DNA of 64,000 bases from contig NZ_JAGPXL010000032.1 of the NCBI RefSeq assembly GCF_018070565.1, positions 1-64,000 on the forward strand, given 5' to 3'. The position numbers were made by a program, and so were the translations under genes. The notes beneath the pieces were generated by a model, which saw nothing but the letters and a program-made list of their open reading frames with translations, did no database searches and was not told where the DNA came from. Positions 41,786 to 49,127 of this stretch are shown here, piece after piece (within the stretch, counting starts at the first letter, position 1; every line of letters begins with the position of its first letter). This DNA comes from Streptomyces sp. B93 (GTDB taxonomy: Bacteria > Actinomycetota > Actinomycetes > Streptomycetales > Streptomycetaceae).

Positions 41786-42997
41786 GTGCCGCTCATAAAC
41801 AAAACCCGCTCGCACAGTGCCGTGCCGGGTGGTCGCACCCGTACCGACCTCTCCCGCCTCCGTACCGTCCTCACCGTCTTCTTCGCCCTGGACGGCTTCG
41901 TCTTCGCCGGGTGGGTCGTCCGCATCCCCGCGATCAAGCAGCAGACCGGCGCCTCCGCCACCACCCTCGGCCTGGCCCTGCTCTGTGTCTCCGCCGGAGC
42001 CGTCGTCACGATGATGCTGACCGGCCGCCTGTGCCGCCGCTACGGCAGCCACCAGGTCACGGTCGCCTGCGCCGTACTCCTCTCGCTGAGCGTGGCCCTG
42101 CCCCCGCTCACCCACTCGGTGACGGCCCTCGGCGCCGTGCTGCTGCTGTTCGGCGCGGCGTACGGCGGGATCAACGTGGCCTTCAACAGTGCCGCCGTCG
42201 ATCTGGTCGCCGCGCTGCGACGGCCGATCATGCCCAGCTTCCACGCCGCGTTCAGCCTGGGCGGCATGATCGGCGCGGGCCTCGGCGGGCTGGTCGCCGG
42301 GAGCGTGTCGCCCACCCGCCATCTGCTCGGCCTCACGGTCGTCGGCCTGCTGGTGACGGCCGTCGCCGGACGGGCGCTCCTGCGTCTGGAGCCGCCGCTC
42401 CCGCCGGAGCGCGAGCGGACGGCGCCCGGCACCCCACGCCGTCCGGACCGCCGTACCCGTGCCCTGGTCGTCGTGTTCGGTCTGATCGCCCTCTGCACGG
42501 CGTACGGCGAGGGCGCCCTCGCCGACTGGGGTGCCCTGCACCTGGAGCAGGACCTGCACGCCTCCCCCGGCACGGCGGCCATCGGCTACTCCTGCTTCGC
42601 CCTCGCCATGACCCTCGGCCGGCTGAGCGGCACGACGCTGCTGGAACGCCTGGGCCGCACCCGCACGGTGGTGGCGGGCGGCGCGACGGCCGCCGCCGGT
42701 ATGCTGCTCGGCGCCCTCGCGCCCGCCCTGTGGGCGGCGCTGCTCGGCTTCGCCGTCGCCGGGCTGGGGCTCGCCAACCTGTTCCCCGTGGCGGTGGAAC
42801 GCGCGGGCGCCCTGGCCGGTCCCACCGGAGTCGCCACCGCCTCCACCCTCGGCTACGGCGGCATGCTCCTCGGTCCCCCCGCGATCGGCTTCATGGCCGA
42901 CTGGTTCTCCCTGCCCGCCGCCCTCACCAGCGTCGCCGTACTCGCGGCGGTCGCCGCCGTCATCGGGCTGGTGACCCGGAACGCGGCGGTCAGGTAG
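41786..42997 (+). CDS. MFS transporter
   Basis: The protein has 403 residues and twelve hydrophobic segments, with the MFS loop motif as GRLCRRYGSHQVTVAC between helices 2 and 3 and a central loop at about 205-225. It resembles sugar-phosphate/FucP- or YbjJ-type MFS proteins (AGWVVRIPAIKQQTGAS, ALADWGALHLEQDL). The GTG is 10 bases after the STM4011 stop, so it may belong to the operon and export or import its product. Substrate unknown. Confidence 0.8.
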   Translation: MPLINKTRSHSAVPGGRTRTDLSRLRTVLTVFFALDGFVFAGWVVRIPAIKQQTGASATTLGLALLCVSAGAVVTMMLTGRLCRRYGSHQVTVACAVLLSLSVALPPLTHSVTALGAVLLLFGAAYGGINVAFNSAAVDLVAALRRPIMPSFHAAFSLGGMIGAGLGGLVAGSVSPTRHLLGLTVVGLLVTAVAGRALLRLEPPLPPERERTAPGTPRRPDRRTRALVVVFGLIALCTAYGEGALADWGALHLEQDLHASPGTAAIGYSCFALAMTLGRLSGTTLLERLGRTRTVVAGGATAAAGMLLGALAPALWAALLGFAVAGLGLANLFPVAVERAGALAGPTGVATASTLGYGGMLLGPPAIGFMADWFSLPAALTSVAVLAAVAAVIGLVTRNAAVR

Positions 42998-43062
42998 CCG
43001 GCACGCCCCCTCGGGACGGCGCTACGGCGCGGCTCGGCCCCCCGGGTACCGCCGTACCGTCG

Positions 43063-43947
43063 CTAGGGCAGCGGCGTGCCGCCCGTCACGTTGGCGATCT
43101 CCGCGGTGACGTAACTCGCCTCCTGGGACGCCAGATAGACATACGCGGGGGCGAGTTCGGCGGGCTGGGCGGGGCGGCCCAGCGGGCTCTGCTTGCCGAA
43201 CTCGACCGTGTCGGGCAGCGTCGCGGGAATCAGCGGTGTCCACACCGGGCCCGGCGCGACGGCGTTGACGCGGATGCCCCGGGGCGCCAGCATCTGGGCG
43301 AGCCCCTGGGTGAAGGTGACGATGGCGCCCTTGGTGGTGGCGTAGTCCAGCAGGTGCGGGCTGGGCTTGTAGGCCTGCACCGACGTGGTGTTGATGATGC
43401 TCCCGCCCTCGGGGATGTGCGGCAGGGCGAACTTGCTCAGCCAGAACATGCCGTACAGGTTGGTCCGCATCACCCGGTCGAACTGCTCGGTAGGGATGGC
43501 CTCGATGCCGTCCGGCTGCGACATCTGGTACGCCGCGTTGTTGACCAGGACGTCGATGCGGCCGAACTCGGCGACGGCCCGTTCGATCAGCGCCCGGCAG
43601 TTGGCCTCCTCGCGGATGTCGCAGGAGACGGCGACCGCCTTGCGGCCCGCCTCCTCCACCAGCCGGGTCGTCTCTCGGGCCTCGTCCTCCTCCTCCCGCA
43701 GATGGGTGAGGAGCACGTCGGCGCCCTCGCGGGCGTAGGCCAGGGCGACCGCGCGGCCGATGCCGGAGTCGCCGCCGGTGATCACCGCCTTGCGGTCGGT
43801 GAGCCGGCCGCTGCCCCGGTAGCTCTCCTCACCGTGGTCTGGGGGCGGGTCCATGGGGCCCGTCCAGCCGGGGTGCGGCTGGTCCTGGGCGGGCAGGTCC
43901 GGCTGGGGATGCCGTGTCGCCGGGTTCTGGCGGGGGTCGTCGGTCAC
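43063..43947 (-). CDS. SDR family oxidoreductase (YghA/GsiB-like stress type)
   Basis: The protein has 294 residues. After a Pro/Asp-rich N-terminal extension of about 50 residues come the NAD(P) motif ITGGDSGIG, the NNAA motif in VLVNNAAYQMSQ, the Ser in NTTSVQAYK and the catalytic DYATTKGAIV. The extension and sequence match the general-stress SDR group (E. coli YghA, B. subtilis YhdF-like). The GTG at 43947 has AGGAGG 6 bases upstream. The reaction is NAD(P)-dependent aldehyde/ketone-alcohol conversion, substrate unknown. It stands alone, convergent with the MFS gene. Confidence 0.88.
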   Translation of the reverse strand: MTDDPRQNPATRHPQPDLPAQDQPHPGWTGPMDPPPDHGEESYRGSGRLTDRKAVITGGDSGIGRAVALAYAREGADVLLTHLREEEDEARETTRLVEEAGRKAVAVSCDIREEANCRALIERAVAEFGRIDVLVNNAAYQMSQPDGIEAIPTEQFDRVMRTNLYGMFWLSKFALPHIPEGGSIINTTSVQAYKPSPHLLDYATTKGAIVTFTQGLAQMLAPRGIRVNAVAPGPVWTPLIPATLPDTVEFGKQSPLGRPAQPAELAPAYVYLASQEASYVTAEIANVTGGTPLP

Positions 43948-44106
43948 ATCGGCCTCCTCGGTACCGAAGAACACAGGGGTGGACGCCGTCGCGAGTTCCC
44001 GTCCCGTCCGATTCGAAAAGCCCCCGAAGGCCTCCGACCAGGCCGGGGACCGTTCCTCACCGTCGGCCCTCCCGGACGGCCCTCTCCATCCGGCACACTC
44101 CTGCCC

Positions 44107-44850
44107 ATGGAAACTGCCGAGTACATCGATGTCCTGGCCCGGGAGGGCCGGTCGCTGGCCGCTGCCGCCGCCGAGGCGGGCCCGGACGCCAAGGTGCCGA
44201 CCTGTCCGGGCTGGCAGCTGCGGGACCTGCTGCGGCACACCGGCATGGTGCACCGGTGGGCGACCGCGTTCGTCGCCGAGGGGCACACCTCGTACCGGCC
44301 CGACGGGGGCCTGCCGGATCTCGACGGGGCGGCGCTGCTGGACTGGTTCGAGGAGGGGCACGGGCGGCTGGTGGACACCCTCTCCGCGGCCCCGCCCGAC
44401 GTGGCGTGCTGGTACTTCCTGCCCGCCCCGTCACCACTGGCGTTCTGGGCGCGGCGGCAGGCGCACGAGACGACCGTGCACCGCTTCGACGCGGAGTCGG
44501 CCCGTGCGGTGGCGCCGAGCGCGATCAGTCCGGAGTTCGCCGTCGACGGCATCGACGAGCTGCTGCGCGGCTTCCACGCCCGCGGCAAGAGCAAGGTCCG
44601 CAGCGCCGAGCCCCGGGTGCTGCGGATACGGGCCACGGACACGGAGCAGGGCGCCGTGTGGACCGTACGGCTGTCCGCGGAACCGGCGGTGACGGAGGCC
44701 GGGGACGTCGGTGACGCTGACTGCGAGATCGCCGGTCCGGCGGCGGATCTCTATCTGGCGCTGTGGAACCGGCTGCCCTTCCCCGGGGTGACCGGGGACG
44801 GCGCGCTCCCCGACCTGTGGCGCGCGACCTCCGCCGTCACCTGGGGCTGA
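44107..44850 (+). CDS. Maleylpyruvate isomerase family mycothiol-dependent protein
   Basis: The protein has 247 residues. The N-terminal DinB-like metal domain contains VPTCPGWQLRDLLRHTGMVH (with the His ligand), and FWARRQAHETTVHRFDAESA is the family's ExxxHRxD block. A C-terminal SCP-like part ends DADCEIAGPAADLYLALWNR. Members use mycothiol, the actinobacterial thiol, for isomerisation or S-transfer. Single gene; divergent from the SDR gene across about 160 bp, and convergent with the MarR gene. Confidence 0.85.
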   Translation: METAEYIDVLAREGRSLAAAAAEAGPDAKVPTCPGWQLRDLLRHTGMVHRWATAFVAEGHTSYRPDGGLPDLDGAALLDWFEEGHGRLVDTLSAAPPDVACWYFLPAPSPLAFWARRQAHETTVHRFDAESARAVAPSAISPEFAVDGIDELLRGFHARGKSKVRSAEPRVLRIRATDTEQGAVWTVRLSAEPAVTEAGDVGDADCEIAGPAADLYLALWNRLPFPGVTGDGALPDLWRATSAVTWG

Positions 44851-44862
44851 GCCCCGAGGGGT

Positions 44863-45255
44863 TCAGTTCGCCAGCATCCGCGTGAGCACCGCGCGCTGCA
44901 CCGGCAGCACCTGGCCGTGCAGCGCGCGCCCGCGCGCGGTGAGGCCCACGCGCACGCCCCGGCGGTCCTCGGGGCACATGCCGCGTTCGACGAGTCCGTC
45001 CTTCTCCAGCCGGGCGATCAGCCGGGACAGGGCGCTCTGGCTGAGATGGACGCGCTCGGCGATCTCCTGGACGCGGAAGCTGCGGACGCAGGCCGCCGTG
45101 GCGTTCTCCGCGAGTACGTCCAGGACCTCGAAGTCGCTGGCGCAGAGGCCGTGTTCGTGCAGGGCCCGGTCGAGTTCGCACTGGGTGCGCGAGTGCAGCG
45201 CCAGGATGTCCCGCCACTGCTCCACGAGCGCCTGTTCGGCCTTCTTCGCCGCCAT
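44863..45255 (-). CDS. MarR-family transcriptional regulator
   Basis: The protein has 130 residues. The winged helix reads VQEIAERVHLSQSALSRLIA with the wing MCPEDRRGVRVGLTARGRAL. It lies divergent from a DHA2-type exporter with an almost perfect palindrome between them, so it most probably represses the exporter and itself until a ligand binds. Confidence 0.9.
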   Translation of the reverse strand: MAAKKAEQALVEQWRDILALHSRTQCELDRALHEHGLCASDFEVLDVLAENATAACVRSFRVQEIAERVHLSQSALSRLIARLEKDGLVERGMCPEDRRGVRVGLTARGRALHGQVLPVQRAVLTRMLAN

Positions 45256-45299
45256 GCCCGCACCGTAGCAGAGAAACGGCTTTGTTGCATCGTAATTAA

Positions 45300-45326
45300 A
45301 TGCGCTTGCATTCGATGCATGCGCAT
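45300..45326. promoter_or_regulatory. MarR operator palindrome
   Basis: ATGCGCTTGCAT (45300-45311) and ATGCATGCGCAT (45315-45326) are inverted arms matching at 11 of 12 positions around TCG. The palindrome lies between the MarR gene (start 45255) and the exporter (start 45342), ending 15 bases before the exporter ATG, where a bound repressor would block transcription. Confidence 0.75.
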
Positions 45327-45341
45327 GTAGCGTCTGGGGGC

Positions 45342-46823
45342 ATGACCTCTCCGCACACCACCGCGGCGTCCGAGGGACGCTGGACCCCCCGTCTGTGGGG
45401 CACCCTGCTGGTGCTCTGCGCCGCGATGTTCCTGGACGCCCTCGACGTGTCGATGGTCGGCGTCGCCCTGCCGTCCATCGGCTCGGACCTCGGGCTGTCC
45501 ACGTCGACGCTGCAATGGATCGTCAGCGGCTACATCCTCGGCTACGGCGGCCTGCTGCTCCTCGGCGGCCGGACCGCCGACCTGCTCGGCCGCCGCCAGG
45601 TCTTCCTGGTCGCCCTCGGCGTCTTCGCGCTCGCCTCCCTGCTCGGCGGCCTCGTCGACTCGGGCCCGCTGCTGATCGCCAGCCGCTTCATCAAGGGCCT
45701 CAGCGCGGCCTTCACCGCGCCCGCGGGCCTGTCGATCATCACCACCACGTTCCCGCAGGGCACCCTGCGCAACCGCGCCCTGTCCATCTACACCACCTGC
45801 GCGGCCACCGGCTTCTCCATGGGCCTGGTCCTCTCCGGCCTGCTCACCGAGGCCAGCTGGCGCCTGACCATGCTGCTGCCCGCGCCGATCGCGCTGATCG
45901 CCCTGGTCGCGGGCCTGAAGCTGCTGCCGCGCAGTACCCGCGAGAAGGACCACAACGGCTACGACGTCCCGGGCGCCGTCCTCGGCACCGCCTCGATGCT
46001 GCTGCTGGTCTTCACCGTCGTCCAGGCCCCCGAGGCCGGCTGGGCATCCGCCCGGACACTGCTGTCCTTCCTGGCCGTCGCCGTGCTGCTGACCGTCTTC
46101 GTGGCCGTCGAACGGCGTTCGCCCGGCCCGCTGATCCGGCTCGGCGTGCTGCGCTCCGGCAACCAGATCCGCGCCCAGCTCGGCGCGATGGCGTTCTTCG
46201 GGTCGTACGTCGGCTTCCAGTTCCTGGTCACGCTGTACATGCAGTCCCTGCTGGGCTGGTCCGCGCTGCACACGGCGCTCGCCTTCCTGCCCGCCGGTGT
46301 GCTGGTCGCGCTGTCGGCCACCAAGATGGGCGCGATCGTCGACCGGTTCGGCACCCCGCGGCTGCTCACCGTGGGCTTCGCCCTGATGGTCGTCGGCTAC
46401 GCGCTCTTCCTCGGCGTCGACCTCGACCCGGTGTACGCGGTCGCGATCCTGCCGAGCATGCTGCTGATCGGCGCGGCCTGCGCGCTGGTCTTCCCCTCGC
46501 TCAACATCCAGGCCACCAACGGCGTCGACGACCACGAGCAGGGCATGGTCTCCGGGCTGCTCAACACCTCCGTGCAGGTCGGCGGCGCGCTCTTCCTCGC
46601 CGTCGTGACGGCGGTGGTGACGGCGAACGCCCCCGAGAACGCCACCCCGCAGGGCGTCCTCGACAGCTACCGGCCCGGCCTGGTCGTCATCACGGGCATC
46701 GCCGTCGCCGGGCTCCTGATCACCCTGACGGGGTTGCGCCGCAGCCGCGAGCAGCGGTCCGTCGTCGTCGCCCAGTCCACCGTGAAGGAGGCGGAAGCGG
46801 AGCGGGTACCGGTCCGCGACTAG
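45342..46823 (+). CDS. MFS drug exporter (DHA2, 14-helix type)
   Basis: The protein has 493 residues. ALDVSMVGVALPSIGSDLGL and LQWIVSGYILGYGGLLLLGG followed by RTADLLGRRQVF are the standard DHA2/EmrB blocks, and there are about 14 hydrophobic segments. These proton antiporters expel antibiotics, dyes or natural products. ATG 45342 follows GGGGG at a short distance. Controlled by the divergent MarR. A strong terminator follows. Confidence 0.9.
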   Translation: MTSPHTTAASEGRWTPRLWGTLLVLCAAMFLDALDVSMVGVALPSIGSDLGLSTSTLQWIVSGYILGYGGLLLLGGRTADLLGRRQVFLVALGVFALASLLGGLVDSGPLLIASRFIKGLSAAFTAPAGLSIITTTFPQGTLRNRALSIYTTCAATGFSMGLVLSGLLTEASWRLTMLLPAPIALIALVAGLKLLPRSTREKDHNGYDVPGAVLGTASMLLLVFTVVQAPEAGWASARTLLSFLAVAVLLTVFVAVERRSPGPLIRLGVLRSGNQIRAQLGAMAFFGSYVGFQFLVTLYMQSLLGWSALHTALAFLPAGVLVALSATKMGAIVDRFGTPRLLTVGFALMVVGYALFLGVDLDPVYAVAILPSMLLIGAACALVFPSLNIQATNGVDDHEQGMVSGLLNTSVQVGGALFLAVVTAVVTANAPENATPQGVLDSYRPGLVVITGIAVAGLLITLTGLRRSREQRSVVVAQSTVKEAEAERVPVRD

Positions 46824-46840
46824 GGGGACCGCCTCCGTCT

Positions 46841-46877
46841 GTGTGCCCGGCGGGGCCGCTTGTCCCGCCGGGCACAC
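46841..46877. terminator. Strong intrinsic-type terminator hairpin
   Basis: GTGTGCCCGGCGGG (46841-46854) and CCCGCCGGGCACAC (46864-46877) form a perfect 14-bp stem with a 9-base loop, 18 bases after the exporter stop. There is no long T tract, as is usual in Streptomyces. Confidence 0.85.
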
Positions 46878-46895
46878 GCCTGTTTGACTTCCGGT

Positions 46896-47183
46896 ATGAC
46901 GGATCACGGGGGACGGCGGACGCAGGCGGACCGGGACGCGCTCACGGTCGAGATCGGGTACGCGCTGTGCAGCGCGGCGTTCGCCGCGGCGGTGGTCTTC
47001 GGGGCGGTCGCCGGTCCCGCGCTGCTGTTCACGCTGCCGGGGCTCTTTGAGACCGTGCTGGTGCGGACCGGGGTGGTGCTCGTGCCGGTCCTGTTCACCG
47101 CCCGGGTCGTCGCCGTCCTCGTCCGCTTCCAGCGGGCCGCGGCTCAGCCCAGCCAGCCCGGCCGCACCAGCCCCGACTCATAG
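46896..47183 (+). CDS. DUF6332-type small membrane protein
   Basis: The protein has 95 residues with two hydrophobic segments (AAFAAAVVFGAVAGPALLFT and VLVRTGVVLVPVLFTARVVA) and short charged ends. The size and order fit the DUF6332 group of Streptomyces membrane proteins, function unknown. It overlaps the convergent response-regulator gene by 40 bases at the C-terminus. Confidence 0.7.
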   Translation: MTDHGGRRTQADRDALTVEIGYALCSAAFAAAVVFGAVAGPALLFTLPGLFETVLVRTGVVLVPVLFTARVVAVLVRFQRAAAQPSQPGRTSPDS

Positions 47184-47809
47184 GCCAGCACGACCAGTTG
47201 GGCCCGGTCGCGGGCGCCCAGCTTCACCATGGTGCGGCTCACATGGGTCTTGGCGGTGAGCGGACTGACGACCAGTCTGCGGGCGATCTCCTCGTTGGAC
47301 AGGCCGATGCCGACCAGCGCCATCACCTCCCGCTCCCGCTCGGTGAGCCCGGCGAGCGCGCCCGCCGCCGCGGGCTCCTTGGAACGGGCCGCGAACTCGG
47401 CGATGAGACGCCGGGTCACCCCCGGCGAGAGCAGGGCGTCCCCCGCGACCACCGCCCGCACCGCGCGCAGCAGTTCCTCCGGCTCGGTGTCCTTCACCAG
47501 GAAGCCGGACGCGCCCGCGCGGATCGCCTCGAAGACGTACTCGTCGAGTTCGAAGGTCGTCAGCATGACCACCCTGACGTCCGTCAGGTCCGCGTCGCCG
47601 GTGATGTGGCGGGTCGCGGCGAGACCGTCCAGCGCGGGCATGCGGATGTCCATGAGGACGACGTCCGGCCGCAGTTCGCGGACCGCGCGCAGCGCCTCCT
47701 CGCCGTCGGCGGCCTCCCCGGCGACCTCGATGTCGGGCTGCGCGTCCAGCAGGGCGCGGAAGCCGGCCCGGACCAGTGACTGGTCGTCGGCGAGCAGTAC
47801 GCGGATCAC
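47144..47809 (-). CDS. NarL/LuxR-family response regulator
   Basis: The protein has 221 residues. The receiver domain has LLADDQSLVRAGF, the phospho-acceptor Asp in VVLMDIRMPALDG (about residue 54) and VKDTEPEELL. The LuxR-type helix-turn-helix is LTEREREVMALVGIGLSNEE followed by IARRLVVSPLTAKTHV. GTG 47809 overlaps the histidine kinase stop (GTGA). It should regulate targets, possibly including the nearby MMPL gene, upon phosphorylation. Confidence 0.93.
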   Translation of the reverse strand: MIRVLLADDQSLVRAGFRALLDAQPDIEVAGEAADGEEALRAVRELRPDVVLMDIRMPALDGLAATRHITGDADLTDVRVVMLTTFELDEYVFEAIRAGASGFLVKDTEPEELLRAVRAVVAGDALLSPGVTRRLIAEFAARSKEPAAAGALAGLTEREREVMALVGIGLSNEEIARRLVVSPLTAKTHVSRTMVKLGARDRAQLVVLAYESGLVRPGWLG

Positions 47810-49074
47810 CGGTCCTCCTCCTCGGCTGCGGTGCCGGTCAACGGCAGTACGGCGAGCACCCGGAAGCCGCCGTCGGGGCGCGGGCCCGCCTCGATGGTGC
47901 CACCCAGCGCCGCCGCCCGCTCCCGCATCCCGGCCAGTCCGTTGCCGCTGCCGCCCGCCTCGGCGCCGGTCGCGGGCCCGTCGTCGTCGACGCACAGCCG
48001 CAGCGCGCCGCCCGCCGGGCCGCCCACGGGATCGAGCCGCACGCGCGCGTGCCGCGAACCGGAGTGCCGTACGACATTGGTGAGCGCCTCCTGCACGATG
48101 CGGAAGGCGGCGAGACCGGCGCCGGGCGGCAGCCGTGGGGCCTCGCCCGTCACCTCGACGGTGAGGCCCGCGCCCGCCGCCTGCGTCACCAGCTCCGGCA
48201 GCCGGTCAAGGCCGGGCGCGGGGGCGCGCGGCGCCTCTCCCGGCGTGCGCAGGTTGTCGAGCACCTGGCGGACCTCGCCGAGCGCCTCCTTGCTGGCCGC
48301 CTTGATGGTGGTGAGCGCCGTACGCGCCTGCTCCGGGTCGGAGTCCAGCAGGGCGAGGCCGACGCCCGCCTGCACATTGATCACGGAGATGCTGTGCGCC
48401 AGTACGTCGTGGAGTTCGCGGGCGATGCGCAGCCGCTCCGCGTCCGCGCGCCGCCGGGCCGCCTGCGCCCGCTCGGCCCGGTCCCGGGCCCACTGCTCAC
48501 GCCGGGCACGGGCCAGCTCCGAGACGGCCATGATCGCCGCCACCCAGGCGGCGACCACCAGCTCCTGCCCCCAGGGGATCCCCGAGTCCCCGGTGGGCGG
48601 CAGCCACCGGTACAGCCAGTGCGCCACCAGGACATGCGCGGCCCACAGCATCCCCACCGCCGTCCAGGCGGCCCGGCGGTGCCCGGCGACGACGGCGCTG
48701 AAACAGGCGACGGCGACGGCCAGGAAGACCGGCCCGTACGGATACCCGGCGCCCAGGTAGGTCGCGGCGGCCGCCGCCGTGCCGAACAGGACGGCCACGG
48801 GGTACCGCTTCCGCCACAGCAAGAGCCCCGCGGCCACCACCAGCAGGACCCGCGCGAACGGGTCGAGGGCCGCCCGCTCGCCCTCCTGACCGTGCGCGGC
48901 GAAGGTAGAGCCGACCAGCACGAAGCCGGTCAGCAGCACGGTGGACCGCCAGGGCCAGGGGGCGCCGCCCCGGTCCCCGTCGTCGTCCCACCGGGAGGCC
49001 CACGGCGGCCCGTGCCGCCACCAGGCCGGTCCCCGCCGGAACCGCCCGGTCCCCCGTACGCGCTGCTCGTCCAT
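47806..49074 (-). CDS. Sensor histidine kinase (HisKA_3 type)
   Basis: The protein has 422 residues. Four to five membrane segments (about 45-175) are followed by a dimerisation helix with ERLRIARELHDVLAHSISVI, where His is the phosphorylated residue, and an ATPase domain (FRIVQEALTNVVRHSGSRHA and DDDGPA ... GNGLAGMRERAAALGG). ATG 49074 was chosen; GTG 49083 is in frame three codons upstream. First gene of the two-gene system with the response regulator. Its signal is unknown. Confidence 0.92.
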   Translation of the reverse strand: MDEQRVRGTGRFRRGPAWWRHGPPWASRWDDDGDRGGAPWPWRSTVLLTGFVLVGSTFAAHGQEGERAALDPFARVLLVVAAGLLLWRKRYPVAVLFGTAAAAATYLGAGYPYGPVFLAVAVACFSAVVAGHRRAAWTAVGMLWAAHVLVAHWLYRWLPPTGDSGIPWGQELVVAAWVAAIMAVSELARARREQWARDRAERAQAARRRADAERLRIARELHDVLAHSISVINVQAGVGLALLDSDPEQARTALTTIKAASKEALGEVRQVLDNLRTPGEAPRAPAPGLDRLPELVTQAAGAGLTVEVTGEAPRLPPGAGLAAFRIVQEALTNVVRHSGSRHARVRLDPVGGPAGGALRLCVDDDGPATGAEAGGSGNGLAGMRERAAALGGTIEAGPRPDGGFRVLAVLPLTGTAAEEEDR

Positions 49075-49127
49075 GACCGCCACGCTAGACGCCGCGCGTC
49101 CACGCCGGCGTCACCCGCGCGTGGTGA

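Noticed and set aside
40930..44850. A 1306-codon plus-strand open frame
   Set aside because: Only the end (from 44107) is a real gene. Upstream it is an out-of-frame shadow of STM4011 and the MFS gene and antisense to the SDR gene.
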